From contig NZ_LIYH01000001.1 of NCBI RefSeq assembly GCF_001905885.1, positions 1,056,169 to 1,120,168 on the forward strand: a DNA stretch of 64,000 nt, read 5' to 3'. This document shows positions 10,009 through 19,250 of the stretch, one piece after another. Origin of the DNA: Streptomyces sp. CB03234 (lineage in GTDB: Bacteria; Actinomycetota; Actinomycetes; Streptomycetales; Streptomycetaceae). Every line of letters begins with the position of its first letter. The first letter of the stretch is position 1. The position numbers and the translations under genes are program-made. The notes under the pieces were generated by a model. It was not told the DNA's origin. It was given only the letters and a program-made list of their open reading frames with translations, and did not search any database.

Positions 10009-10025
10009 ATACCCCCCTGGGGTAT
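10009..10025 (-). promoter_or_regulatory. CsoR-like copper operator
   Basis: ATACCCC-CCT-GGGGTAT is a perfect 7-3-7 palindrome, of the GTATACCCCCCNNGGGGTA type recognised by CsoR-family Cu(I) repressors. It lies 37 bp before the DUF4396 start and just after the nfo stop, so it can only serve the DUF4396 gene. Confidence 0.75.
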
Positions 10026-10036
10026 TCCTCAACGCC

Positions 10037-10885
10037 TCAGCGGAGTTTCTTCAGCCGCTCGATGTCGGCCGCGTGCCCTTCCTTGCCGCCGGGCGTCTCG
10101 ATGACCAGGGGGACGCCCTCGGTCGCCGGGTGGCACATCAGCTCGCGGAACGGCTCCTCGCCGATGTGGCCCGCGCCGATGTTCGCGTGACGGTCCTTGT
10201 GGGCGCCCACGACGTCCTTGGAGTCGTTGGCGTGGATCAGCTTCAGCCGGCCCTCGCCGACCGTGTCGACCAGCAGGTCCAGGGTCTGCCGTACGCCGTG
10301 CTCCCCGGCCAGGTCGTGCCCGGCCGCGAAGATGTGGCAGGTGTCCAGGCAGATGCCCAGCTTGGGGTGGGCGTCGAGCGCCTCGAAGTACGGGCCGAAG
10401 TCCCAGGTGCGGGAGCACAGCGAGGCGCCCTGCCCGGCCGTCGACTCCAGCAGCAGGAACGGGTCGTCGTCGTGGGTCAGTTCGTCCAGCAGCGGCAGCA
10501 TGTGCGTGCGTACCTGCGCGAGAGCCTCCTCCCGGGGGCGGCCGCCGGTCGCCGAGCCGGTGTGGACCACCACGCCGAGGGCGCCGATGTCGCGGGCGCG
10601 GCGCAGCGAGTGGCGCAGGGACGCCACGGAGAACTCGACGGTCGCCTCGGTGTGGGAGCCGAAGTTGATCAGGTAAGGGGCGTGGACGTACGCGGGTATG
10701 CCCTCGACGGCGCACTCGTCGCGGAACAGCTCGTCCTGGACCGGGTTTCCGGCGGGCGTGGCCCAGCCGCGCGGATTGGCGACGAAGACCTGGACGGCTT
10801 CGGCGCCGATCTCGCGGGCGTAGGTGAGGCCGGTCTTCGCGAGGCCGCCGGCCACGGGGACATGGCCGCCGACGGGGTTCCTCAT
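10037..10885 (-). CDS. nfo: Deoxyribonuclease IV (endonuclease IV, AP endonuclease)
   Basis: Base-excision-repair enzyme that cuts DNA at abasic sites, 282 residues, a TIM barrel with a three-metal site. Family blocks visible are YVHAPYLINFGS, LLLESTAGQG, LGICLDTCHIFAAGHDL, HANDSKDVVGAHKDRHANIGAGHIG and LVIETPGG, which supply the His/Glu/Asp metal ligands. The ATG is 6 bp downstream of the stop of the Ser/Thr kinase gene on the same strand, so the two are probably co-transcribed. Confidence 0.94.
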   Translation of the reverse strand: MRNPVGGHVPVAGGLAKTGLTYAREIGAEAVQVFVANPRGWATPAGNPVQDELFRDECAVEGIPAYVHAPYLINFGSHTEATVEFSVASLRHSLRRARDIGALGVVVHTGSATGGRPREEALAQVRTHMLPLLDELTHDDDPFLLLESTAGQGASLCSRTWDFGPYFEALDAHPKLGICLDTCHIFAAGHDLAGEHGVRQTLDLLVDTVGEGRLKLIHANDSKDVVGAHKDRHANIGAGHIGEEPFRELMCHPATEGVPLVIETPGGKEGHAADIERLKKLR

Positions 10886-10891
10886 GTGCTC

Positions 10892-12820
10892 TTACAGTCC
10901 CTTGGTCTTGATGGTGATGGTGCTGCCCTCGGGGGCCCGGTCGCCGCCGCTGACGGACTGGCTCTCCACGGTGTCGCCGAGGAAGGGGAAGCTCTTCTCG
11001 ACCTTCACCTCGAAGCCGGCGCCTTCCAGCTCCCGCTTGGCGTCGTCGACGTGGTCGCCCGTGACGTCGGGGACGTCGGCCATGCGGGGGCCCTTGGAGA
11101 CGGTGAGCGTGATCGTGTCGCCCTTGGCGGCCTCGCTGCCCCCGGAGAGGGACTGGGCGGCCACGCTGCCCGCCGCCTCGGTGGAGTGGACCCGCGCGGG
11201 GGCGACCTTCACGGTGAGCCCGGCGTCCTCCAGCGTACGGGTGGCGTCCTCGACGGTGTCGCCGGTGACGTCCGGGACGTCGAGCGGGGCGCCCTTGCTG
11301 ACGACGAGGGCGACCGCGGAGTCGGGGTTGCGCCCGGTACCGGCCTTCGGGTCGGTGCTGATCACGGTCCCTCGCTCGAACTCCTGGCTGAAGGCCCGGG
11401 TGACGACGCCGGAGGCGAGACCGGCCTTGGTGAGTTCGCGCTTGGCGTCGGCGAGCGGCAGTCCCTTCAGGTTCGGCACCTTCACGATCTTCGGGCCGCG
11501 GGAGATGGTGAGGGTCACCGGTCCGTTGCCGCGGACGCGCTCGCCGGGCGCGGGGTAGGCGGCCATCACGGTGCCCCGCTTGTACGCGCTGCTGTAGTCC
11601 CGCTCGACGCTCTTGACGTCCAGCCCGGCGTCGGCGAGCCGCTTCTCCGCCTGGGCCTGGGTCTGGCCGAGCACGGTGGGGACCCGGGTGAACTGCCCCG
11701 AGTTGATGTACCAGACGCCCGCGCCGACGCCCAGGACGAGCAGCACGGCGACCACGGCGGCGAGCACGCCACGCCGCGCGTTGCCGAAGGGGGCGCGGGG
11801 CTGCGGCTCCCGCTCCGGCTCGGGAGCGGGCTGCGGGGGCATGGCCAGCCGGCTGGTGCGCTGGACGCCGTCCTCCTCGCCGGGCAGGGCCCGTGCGATC
11901 ACGCTGGTGGGTTCCTCCGAGCCACCGCCGGGGTTTTCGGTACGGGCCTGCGGCGGTACGAGGTCGAGCTGGGCGTCGTCGAGCGCGGCGCGGGCCTCAC
12001 GGGCCTGGGCGAGGAGTGCCACCGCGTCGGGCGGGCGTACGTCGGGGTTGCGGGCGGTGGCGCTCGCCACCAGCTCGTCCAGGTCGACGGCGAGGCCGGG
12101 GACGGTGGCGGAGGGCGGCGGGACGTCCGCGTTCAGGTGCTGGTAGAGGACCTGGGCGGGCGTGTCGCCCGCGTGCGGCTTGGCGCCGGTCAGCATCTCG
12201 TACAGGACGACACCGCAGGCGTACACGTCCGCGCGGGTGTCGGCGGTGCCGTGCTCGATCTGCTCGGGCGCCAGATACGACACGGTGCCCAGGACCGAGC
12301 CGGTGGTGCTGGTGGCCGCGCCGACCGCCCGGACGAGCCCGAAGTCGGCGACCTTGACCCGGCCGTCGTCCCCTATCAGGACGTTCTCGGGCTTCATGTC
12401 CCGGTGGACGAACCCCGCCCGGTGCGCGGCGCCCAGCGCGGCGAGCACCGGCTCCAGGATGTCCAGCGCCGCGCGGGGCTGGAGCGCGCCACGCTCGCGC
12501 AGCGCGTCGCGGAGGGTGCAGCCGGCCACGTACTCCATCGCCAGATAGACGTACGCCCCGTCGGCGCCCTGGTCGAAGACGCCGACCACATTGGGGTGCG
12601 ACAGGCGCGCCACGGACTTGGCCTCGCGGATGAACCGCTCCACGAACGTCGCGTCGGTCGCGAGGGCCGGGTGCATCACCTTCAGGGCGAGCACCCGGTC
12701 GAGCCGGGTGTCGAGGGCCCGGTAGACGGTGGCCATGCCACCGACGGCGATGCGCGCGTCGACCCGGTAGCGGCCGTCGAGCAGCTGGCCGACGAGGGGG
12801 TCGTGCAGGGTCGTATCCAC
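10892..12820 (-). CDS. Ser/Thr protein kinase with four PASTA domains
   Basis: Membrane receptor kinase of 642 residues from the GTG at 12820. The kinase domain (about 17-275) has the glycine loop AVGGMATVY, Lys47, the catalytic loop HRDMKPEN (D141), DFG at 159-161 and an activation loop with Ser/Thr residues (ATSTTGS) before APE. A proline-rich juxtamembrane part precedes one membrane helix near residue 352. Four extracellular PASTA repeats follow, the class that binds muropeptides or lipid II in PknB/StkP kinases. nfo follows after 6 bp. An Rv2175c-like protein encoded about 4 kb away is a candidate substrate by analogy with mycobacterial PknL. The frame stays open 27 codons upstream without support. 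Confidence 0.93.
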   Translation of the reverse strand: MDTTLHDPLVGQLLDGRYRVDARIAVGGMATVYRALDTRLDRVLALKVMHPALATDATFVERFIREAKSVARLSHPNVVGVFDQGADGAYVYLAMEYVAGCTLRDALRERGALQPRAALDILEPVLAALGAAHRAGFVHRDMKPENVLIGDDGRVKVADFGLVRAVGAATSTTGSVLGTVSYLAPEQIEHGTADTRADVYACGVVLYEMLTGAKPHAGDTPAQVLYQHLNADVPPPSATVPGLAVDLDELVASATARNPDVRPPDAVALLAQAREARAALDDAQLDLVPPQARTENPGGGSEEPTSVIARALPGEEDGVQRTSRLAMPPQPAPEPEREPQPRAPFGNARRGVLAAVVAVLLVLGVGAGVWYINSGQFTRVPTVLGQTQAQAEKRLADAGLDVKSVERDYSSAYKRGTVMAAYPAPGERVRGNGPVTLTISRGPKIVKVPNLKGLPLADAKRELTKAGLASGVVTRAFSQEFERGTVISTDPKAGTGRNPDSAVALVVSKGAPLDVPDVTGDTVEDATRTLEDAGLTVKVAPARVHSTEAAGSVAAQSLSGGSEAAKGDTITLTVSKGPRMADVPDVTGDHVDDAKRELEGAGFEVKVEKSFPFLGDTVESQSVSGGDRAPEGSTITIKTKGL

Positions 12821-12914
12821 CCGCCCGAGTCTACGAGCCCCCACCGACAGCCCCGCCGCCCCGTACCTGCCCCGGCCTGGACTGCAGCCGACCTGTAACA
12901 CCCGGCGGCACCCC

Positions 12915-12974
12915 CCGGCCGGTCAGAACACCGGCCGGTCAGAACACCGGCCGGTCAGAACACCGGCCGGTGTT
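12915..12974. repeat. Tandem 16-bp repeat ending in a perfect palindrome
   Basis: Three exact copies of CCGGCCGGTCAGAACA (12915-12930, 12931-12946, 12947-12962) run into AACACCGGCCGGTGTT, a perfect 16-bp palindrome at 12959-12974. Two decayed copies of GGCCGGTCAGA continue to about 13010. The array fills the gap after thiG and could act as its terminator. Confidence 0.85.
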
Positions 12975-13003
12975 GAACGCGGGCCGGTCAGATCGCGGAC
13001 CGG

Positions 13004-13801
<798 letters not shown>

Positions 13802-14002
13802 TCAGCCCCCCTGGACCGCGGTGAGGACCTCGACCCGGTCGCCCTCGCCGAGCATCGTCCCCGGCCACTGGCTGCGCGGGACGACGGTCTCGTTGACGGC
13901 GGCGGCGACCCCGGACGGTGCCGAGGTGAGGGTGGCGACCAGGGCGTCGAGAGTGGTCGGGCCGGCGAGCCGTCGGGCCTCGCCGTTGACGGAGACGTTC
14001 AT
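13802..14002 (-). CDS. thiS: Sulfur carrier protein ThiS
   Basis: A 66-residue ubiquitin-fold protein that begins MNVSVNGEARR and ends in the Gly-Gly tail (TAVQGG) that is adenylated and thiocarboxylated to donate sulfur. The ATG overlaps the thiO stop by 4 bp (ATGA at 13999-14002) and its own stop is 3 bp before thiG. It is easily missed because longer antisense and out-of-phase frames cover it. Confidence 0.95.
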   Translation of the reverse strand: MNVSVNGEARRLAGPTTLDALVATLTSAPSGVAAAVNETVVPRSQWPGTMLGEGDRVEVLTAVQGG

Positions 14003-15180
14003 GACACTCCAACCGGGGAGAGGGACGGAGAGGGGGCGGGGGAGGGGAAACGGGCGGGGGCGAAGGCTTGGGCCTCCTCCGGGAGCTGCCCGGTGGTCAG
14101 CACGGTGGCCATCACGTCCCCGGTGACGGGTGTCAGCAGCACCCCGTTGCGGTAGTGCCCCGTCGCCAGGTGCAGACCGGGCAGCGCGGTGGGGCCGAGC
14201 AGCGGCGCGTTGTCGGGGGAGGCAGGCCGCAGCCCCGCGCGGGTCTCGGTCAGGGGCAGCTCGGTGATGCCGGGCACCAGCTCGTGCGCGTCGCGCAGCA
14301 GCTCGTACACCCCGCCAGCCGTGACCGTGGTGTCCCAGCCCAGCTCCTCGCTCGTCGCGCCGACGACCAGCTCGCCGTTCTCGCGCGGCACCAGGTACAC
14401 ATGGCTGCCGCGCACGACCGCCCGGACCGTACGGCTCAGGAAAGGCGCGTACGCGCGGGGCACGGACAGCCGCAGCACCTGCCCCTTGACCGGCCGTACC
14501 GGCGGCAGCACCTCGTCGGGTACGCCGCCGAGCCGGCCGCTCAGGCTGCCCGCCGCCAGGACCACCTGGCCGGCGGCAAGCTCCGTGCCGTCCTTCAGGA
14601 GCACCCCGGCCGCGCGGTCCCGTACCACCAGCAGCCGCTCCGCCCAGGCGCGGTGGACCACCACCCCGGCCCGCTCGCACGCGGCCAGCAGAGCCGTCGC
14701 CAGGCGCCGGGGATCGACCTGGTGGTCGCCGTCCACCCGCAGCCCGCCGCGCACGCCGGGCGCCAGCATGGGCTCCAGGCGGCGGCATTCGCGGCCGGTC
14801 AGCCACTCCGATTCCAGGCCCGAGCGGTGCTGCAGTGCGTGCAGCTCCCGCAGATGGGCGCGGTCGTCGGCATCCAGGGCGACGGCGAGCGTGCCGCACG
14901 CGCGGTATGCGACGTCCACCCCGCCGGCCGCCTCCCGGAGCTCGGCGACGAAGTCCGGATAGCGGCGCGCCGACTCCAGGTTGAGCCCGAGCAGCGTCTC
15001 CTCGCCGTAGTGGAGCTCGGTGACCGCGGCGAGCATGCCCGCCGCGACCTGCGCGGCCCCGCCGCCCGGCTCGGGGTCGACGACGGCGGTGCGCAGACCG
15101 CGCTGCGCCGCCCGCCAGGCCGTGACCAGGCCGATGATTCCGCCCCCGACGACGAGGACGTCTGACGTACGTGGATGCAT
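13999..15180 (-). CDS. thiO: Glycine oxidase (FAD-dependent, ThiO)
   Basis: Oxidises glycine to dehydroglycine (iminoglycine) for thiazole formation in aerobes. The 393-residue protein has the N-terminal FAD dinucleotide loop VVGGGIIGL, the DAO-family body and the late GHYRNGVLLTP motif typical of ThiO. It is the first gene of thiO-thiS-thiG and lies directly behind a TPP riboswitch. Confidence 0.94.
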   Translation of the reverse strand: MHPRTSDVLVVGGGIIGLVTAWRAAQRGLRTAVVDPEPGGGAAQVAAGMLAAVTELHYGEETLLGLNLESARRYPDFVAELREAAGGVDVAYRACGTLAVALDADDRAHLRELHALQHRSGLESEWLTGRECRRLEPMLAPGVRGGLRVDGDHQVDPRRLATALLAACERAGVVVHRAWAERLLVVRDRAAGVLLKDGTELAAGQVVLAAGSLSGRLGGVPDEVLPPVRPVKGQVLRLSVPRAYAPFLSRTVRAVVRGSHVYLVPRENGELVVGATSEELGWDTTVTAGGVYELLRDAHELVPGITELPLTETRAGLRPASPDNAPLLGPTALPGLHLATGHYRNGVLLTPVTGDVMATVLTTGQLPEEAQAFAPARFPSPAPSPSLSPVGVS

Positions 15181-15194
15181 GGGCGTCCAGCCCC

Positions 15195-15283
15195 TCCCTT
15201 CGCCGGCATGACCCGGATCAGGTTCGTACGGTCGGAGGCCGTCCCAGCCTCCCTCTCAGCCCAGTGCGTCCGGGCTCCCGCGA
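15195..15283 (-). promoter_or_regulatory. TPP riboswitch (THI element)
   Basis: Read on the minus strand, the thiO leader carries the THI-box signatures: CGGGAGCCCG, then GGCTGAGAGGGAGGC, then GAACCTGATCCGGGTCATGCC and GCGAAGGGAG, ending about 14 nt before the ATG. CTGAGA and the ACCTGATCCGGGT core are the pyrimidine- and pyrophosphate-sensing parts of the TPP aptamer. The closing GGGAG also serves as the ribosome site, so control is probably at translation. Confidence 0.93.
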
Positions 15284-15341
15284 GTGCTCTACGGTGGCCA
15301 GACTAACCCCACCCCGCAACCCGCAGTAAGGGAGCTTCACC

Positions 15342-15683
15342 GTGGCGCGGTCGCTCGACGGACGGGTCCTCTCCCCGGTGGTCGACCAGGCCCCTGGTCA
15401 GGTCGGTACGGAGACCCTGTTCACGTACCACGAGGAGGACGGCCGTGTGTGGGCCGAGTACGCGGGCGGTGACGTGGTGCGCGGGCATCTCGTCGGGACC
15501 CGCGAGGGAGATCGTCTGGACTTCCGGTATGTCCAGCTGAAGCGCGACGGGCGGACGGCGTCGGGGCACTGCCTCTCCACGGTGGTGGAACTGGACGACG
15601 GGCGCGTCCGGCTGGAGGAGACCTGGGAATGGGAGTCCCAGGAGGGCAGTGGCACCAGTGTGGTGGAGGAACTGCCTTCCTGA
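15342..15683 (+). CDS. Conserved hypothetical protein
   Basis: A 113-residue soluble protein I cannot assign to a function. The GTG start is supported by AAGGGAG at 15328-15334, 7 bp upstream. It has no signal peptide or membrane helix. The sequence is a run of short beta-like segments (LFTYHEEDGRVWAEYAGG, DRLDFRYVQLKRDG, VELDDGRVRLEETWEWE), compatible with a small beta-barrel. The start lies 58 bp from the end of the divergent TPP riboswitch, and an FAD oxidoreductase follows after 45 bp. Confidence 0.75.
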   Translation: MARSLDGRVLSPVVDQAPGQVGTETLFTYHEEDGRVWAEYAGGDVVRGHLVGTREGDRLDFRYVQLKRDGRTASGHCLSTVVELDDGRVRLEETWEWESQEGSGTSVVEELPS

Positions 15684-15728
15684 CGGCTCTCCCTTCCTGA
15701 CGTTTGGTCAGCTGCATAAGGTGGGCGG

Positions 15729-16946
15729 GTGAACGAGCGGATGGAAGCAGAGCGGCGCGTCGTCATCGTCGGCGCCGGGATGGCGGGTGTGCAGACGGCC
15801 GTGGCGCTGCGCGAGCAGGGCTTCACCGGCCCCGTGCTGCTGATCGGGGCCGAGCCGCACCAGCCGTACGACAGGCCCCCGTTGTCCAAGGCGGTGCTGC
15901 TGGGGACGGCGGAGGGGTCGGCCTTCGACGTGGACTTCGAAGCGCTCGGCATCGAGCTGCGCCTGGGCGTCGAGGTGACCGCCCTGCGCCCCGGCGCACG
16001 CGAGGTGGACACCGAGGCGGGGCCGGTCCCGTACGACGTCCTGGTCGTCGCCACCGGCGCCCAGCCCATCGCGCTGCCCGGCTCGGAGGGCGTGCGGGGG
16101 GTCCACCTGCTGCGCACCCTCGACGACGCCGAGCGCCTGCGTCCCGTCCTCGCGGAGAAGCACGACGTGGTGGTCGTCGGCGCCGGCTGGATCGGCGCCG
16201 AGTTCACCACGGCCGCGCTGGAGGCCGGCTGCGCGGTCACCGTCGTGGAGGCCGCCGCGCGCCCGCTCGCCGGCGCGCTGCCCGCCGAGGTCGCCGCCCC
16301 GATGGCCGAGTGGTACGAGGAGAGCGGCGCCAAACTCCTGACGCACGCGCGCGTAGGGCACGTCGAACCGGGCGAGGTCGCCCTGGAGGACGGGCGCCTG
16401 CTGCCCGCCGGGGCCGTGGTCGTCGGGATCGGCGCCAGGCCCGCCACCGCCTGGCTGGCCGGCTCCGGCGTCGAGCTCGGCCCGGAGGGCGCGATCGTCG
16501 CCGACGACCACCTGCGCACGTCCGCGCCCGATGTGTACGCCGTGGGCGACTGCGCCTCCTTCCCCTCGGCCCGCTACGGCGAGCGGCTGATGGTGCACCA
16601 CTGGGACAACGCCCTCCAGGGCCCGCGCACGGTGGCCGCCGCCGTCGTCGGCGAGGCCCCGCGGCCGTACGACCCGGTGCCGTATTTCTGGTCCGAGCAG
16701 TTCGGCCGGTTCGTGCAGTACGCGGGGCATCACCCGGCCGCCGACGCGATGGTGTGGCGGGGCGACCCGGTCGGCGCGGCCTGGTCGGTGGCGTGGCTGC
16801 GCGGGGACGCCCTGGTGGCGCTGCTGGCCGTCGGCCGCCCCCGCGACCTGGCGCAGGGGCGCAAGCTCATCGAGTCCGGCGCGCCGCTCGATCCGGGGCT
16901 CGTCGCGGACCCGTCCGTCCCCCTGAAGTCGGCCGCTCGGGGGTAG
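15729..16946 (+). CDS. FAD/NAD(P)-dependent ferredoxin-reductase-like oxidoreductase
   Basis: A 405-residue flavoprotein of the rubredoxin/ferredoxin reductase type that would move electrons from NAD(P)H to a small redox partner. Visible are the FAD loop VIVGAGMAGVQ, the YDRPPLSK motif, the ATG motif VVATGAQP, the NAD loop VVVGAGWIGAE and the FAD-binding block DVYAVGDCASF. A C-terminal reductase domain ends the protein. The start is supported by the in-frame GTG and by the first conserved strand beginning at residue 10. No dedicated partner is adjacent; bfd lies 8 kb away and a link is only speculation. Confidence 0.87.
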   Translation: MNERMEAERRVVIVGAGMAGVQTAVALREQGFTGPVLLIGAEPHQPYDRPPLSKAVLLGTAEGSAFDVDFEALGIELRLGVEVTALRPGAREVDTEAGPVPYDVLVVATGAQPIALPGSEGVRGVHLLRTLDDAERLRPVLAEKHDVVVVGAGWIGAEFTTAALEAGCAVTVVEAAARPLAGALPAEVAAPMAEWYEESGAKLLTHARVGHVEPGEVALEDGRLLPAGAVVVGIGARPATAWLAGSGVELGPEGAIVADDHLRTSAPDVYAVGDCASFPSARYGERLMVHHWDNALQGPRTVAAAVVGEAPRPYDPVPYFWSEQFGRFVQYAGHHPAADAMVWRGDPVGAAWSVAWLRGDALVALLAVGRPRDLAQGRKLIESGAPLDPGLVADPSVPLKSAARG

Positions 16947-17007
16947 CGGGGGCCGGTCCGGCGTAGCCCGGCTACCGACTGTCAGTGCGGGATGGCACGC
17001 TAGTCCC

Positions 17008-17373
17008 GTGACCGAGATTGACGCAAAGATCGATGCTCTCGTCCCCGCCTGGCTCCACCTGCCCGACATCGCGGAAATGCTCGATGTCGAGGTGACGCGC
17101 GTGCGGCAGCTGGTCAAGGAGGGCCAGCTGATCGCCGTGCGCCGTGGTGAGAACCGGGCGCTCCAGGTGCCTGCCGCCTTCATCAAGGACGGCAAGGTGG
17201 TCAAGGGTCTCGCCGGGACCCTGACGCTCCTGAAGGACGACGGCTTCACCGACGAAGAGATGCTGGAGTGGCTCTTCACCCCCGACCCGACCCTGCCGGG
17301 CACGCCCGCGCAGGCGCTCAGCGAGAATCGCGGCACGGAGGTGAAGCGCCGCGCCCAGGCGCTCGCCGTCTGA
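17008..17373 (+). CDS. Rv2175c-family DNA-binding protein
   Basis: A 121-residue protein with a winged-helix/MerR-like segment (PDIAEMLDVEVTRVRQLVKEGQLIAVRRG, about 19-47) and a C-terminal half with the conserved GTLTLLKDDGFTDEEMLEWLF. It matches the family of M. tuberculosis Rv2175c, a DNA-binding protein phosphorylated by the neighbouring kinase PknL. Here the nearest Ser/Thr kinase gene is about 4 kb away on the other strand. No target site is evident. Confidence 0.85.
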   Translation: MTEIDAKIDALVPAWLHLPDIAEMLDVEVTRVRQLVKEGQLIAVRRGENRALQVPAAFIKDGKVVKGLAGTLTLLKDDGFTDEEMLEWLFTPDPTLPGTPAQALSENRGTEVKRRAQALAV

Positions 17374-17385
17374 CGTCCTGGTAAG

Positions 17386-17408
17386 CGCCCGGCGGCGTAC
17401 GCCGGGCG
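17386..17408. terminator. Stem-loop after the Rv2175c-like gene
   Basis: CGCCCGGCG (17386-17394) and CGCCGGGCG (17400-17408) form a perfect 9-bp stem with loop GCGTA, 12 bp after the stop codon. It probably separates this gene from thiE. Confidence 0.65.
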
Positions 17409-17490
17409 GAACACCGACACCAGGCGGTGTGCGGGCCGGGGGAAGCCCTCCCGCGCCCGTACACCGCCGCACCAACGGGGGGATCACCTC

Positions 17491-18153
17491 ATGTCCACCG
17501 CACGCGCCCAGCTCGCCGACGCCCGGCTCTACCTCTGCACGGACGCCCGCAAGCGCCAGGGCGACCTGCCCGAGTTCCTCGACGCGGTGCTGGCCTCCGG
17601 CGTGGACATCGTGCAGCTGCGCGACAAGGGCATGGAGGCCGGAGAGGAGCTGGAGCACCTCGCGGTGTTCGCCGACGCCTGCCGCCGGCACGGCAAGCTG
17701 CTGGCGGTGAACGACCGGGCCGACGTCGCGCACGCCATCGGCTCCGGTGTGCTGCACCTGGGCCAGGGCGACCTGCCCGTGCCGGCCGCCCGCGCCATCC
17801 TGGGCGACGACGTGCTGATAGGCCGCTCCACGCACGCGGAGGCGGAGGTGGACGCGGCGGTGGCCGAGCCGGGCGTGGACTACTTCTGCACCGGCCCGTG
17901 CTGGCCGACGCCCACCAAGCCGGGGCGGTACGCGCCCGGGCTGGGCCTCGTGCGGTACGCGGCCGCGCTGCGCCAGGAGCGTCCGTGGTTCGCCATCGGC
18001 GGCATCGACGCGGGCAACCTGGACGAGGTGCTGGACGCCGGTGCCCGCCGGATCGTCGTCGTCCGGGCGATCACCGAGGCCGACGACCCGGCGGCGGCCA
18101 CGGCGGCGCTGGCGAAGCGGGTCCGCGAGCGGGCCGGCGAGCGCGCGGCGTAG
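17491..18153 (+). CDS. thiE: Thiamine-phosphate synthase
   Basis: Joins HMP pyrophosphate to thiazole phosphate to give thiamine phosphate. The 220-residue TIM barrel has the motifs [44 protein letters not shown] and the phosphate-binding [10 protein letters not shown]. The ATG follows a G-rich ribosome site about 8 bp upstream. thiE stands about 3.5 kb from thiO-thiS-thiG on the other strand, and I found no THI element in front of it. Confidence 0.95.
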   Translation: MSTARAQLADARLYLCTDARKRQGDLPEFLDAVLASGVDIVQLRDKGMEAGEELEHLAVFADACRRHGKLLAVNDRADVAHAIGSGVLHLGQGDLPVPAARAILGDDVLIGRSTHAEAEVDAAVAEPGVDYFCTGPCWPTPTKPGRYAPGLGLVRYAAALRQERPWFAIGGIDAGNLDEVLDAGARRIVVVRAITEADDPAAATAALAKRVRERAGERAA

Positions 18154-18192
18154 GCGCGGGCACGATTCATCCCGTCCGCGAGTGTCCACGAG

Positions 18193-18209
18193 TGTCCAAA
18201 GCGTGGACA
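18193..18209. repeat. Inverted repeat TGTCCA-N5-TGGACA upstream of metF
   Basis: A perfect 6-5-6 palindrome, preceded at 18183-18188 by a further TGTCCA so that GAGTGTCCA occurs twice in direct repeat. It lies about 40 bp before the proposed metF -35 box. An operator function is inference only. Confidence 0.4.
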
Positions 18210-18245
18210 ACAACCCGGCAAAAGCGACAAATTACCCTGCTCTGG

Positions 18246-18280
18246 TTGGGTGACGTCCTTCCCGTGGCTAACCTGCCCGT
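18246..18280 (+). promoter_or_regulatory. Candidate metF promoter giving a leaderless mRNA
   Basis: TTGGGT (18246-18251) and TAACCT (18269-18274) are separated by 17 bp, and the A of the metF ATG is 7 nt past the -10 box. No Shine-Dalgarno sequence precedes that ATG. Together these fit a vegetative promoter whose transcript starts at or within a base of the start codon, a common arrangement in Streptomyces. Confidence 0.55.
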
Positions 18281-19198
18281 ATGGCCCTTGGCACACCTTC
18301 CACCAGGACAGATCGCGCACGAACGGTGCGCGATCTGCTCGCGACCGGCAAGACGACGTACTCCTTCGAGTTCTGGGCGCCCAAAACCGAGAAGGGTGAG
18401 CGGAACCTCTGGAACGCGCTGCGCCGGGTAGAGGCCGTGGCTCCCAGCTTCGTCTCCGTGACGTACGGAGCAGGCGGCTCCACGAGGGCCGGGACGGTCA
18501 AGGCCACCCAGGAGATCGCCGCCGACACCACGCTCACCCCCGTCGCGCACCTCACCGCTGTCAACCACACCATCGCCGAGCTGCGCAACATGATCGGCCA
18601 GTACGCCGACGCCGACATCAGGAACATCCTCGCCGTCCGGGGCGACCCGCCCGGTGACCCGATGGGCGAGTGGGTCCCGCACCCCCAGGGCGTGCGGTAC
18701 GCCGCCGACCTGGTGCGGCTGATCAAGGAGTCCGGCGACTTCTGCGTCGGCGTCGCGGCCTTTCCCGAGATGCACCCGCGCTCCGCCGACTGGGACACGG
18801 ACATCCGGCACTTCGTGGACAAGTGCCGGGCGGGCGCGGACTACGCGATCACCCAGATGTTCTTCTTCCCCGAGGACTATCTGCGGCTGCGCGACCGGGC
18901 CGAGGCCAGGGGCTGCGATACGCCGATCATCCCGGAGATCATGCCGGTCACCAGCGTCAAGCAGATCGAACGGTTCGCTCAGCTCAGCAACGCCCACTTC
19001 CCGCCCGAGCTGAAAGAGCGGATCCTCGCCGTCAAGGACGATCCGGCCGCTGTACGCTCCATTGGCATCGAGTTCGCGACGGAGTTCTGCGCGCGGCTGC
19101 TCTCCGAGGGCGTCCCCGGATTGCACTTCATTACGCTCAACAACTCCACGGCAACGCTCGAGATCTACGAGAATCTCGGACTGCACGAGCAGTCCTGA
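18281..19198 (+). CDS. metF: Methylenetetrahydrofolate reductase
   Basis: Reduces 5,10-methylene-THF to 5-methyl-THF for methionine synthesis. The 305-residue FAD protein has [17 protein letters not shown] at the N-terminus (the family's conserved Glu), [27 protein letters not shown], the FAD-contacting DYAITQMFF and the IPEIMPVTS motif. The ATG lacks a ribosome site and seems to be used on a leaderless transcript. It lies 127 bp after thiE on the same strand. Confidence 0.95.
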   Translation: MALGTPSTRTDRARTVRDLLATGKTTYSFEFWAPKTEKGERNLWNALRRVEAVAPSFVSVTYGAGGSTRAGTVKATQEIAADTTLTPVAHLTAVNHTIAELRNMIGQYADADIRNILAVRGDPPGDPMGEWVPHPQGVRYAADLVRLIKESGDFCVGVAAFPEMHPRSADWDTDIRHFVDKCRAGADYAITQMFFFPEDYLRLRDRAEARGCDTPIIPEIMPVTSVKQIERFAQLSNAHFPPELKERILAVKDDPAAVRSIGIEFATEFCARLLSEGVPGLHFITLNNSTATLEIYENLGLHEQS

Positions 19199-19250
19199 CC
19201 GGCCGTACCCGCCACGTCCCGGGGCGGGGGGCCGTACGAGAGGGGCGGGC

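Noticed and set aside
17409..17490. Second TPP riboswitch before thiE
   Set aside because: No CTGAGA or ACCTGATCCGGGT-like core is present; the G-rich stretch is only a ribosome site and short stems.
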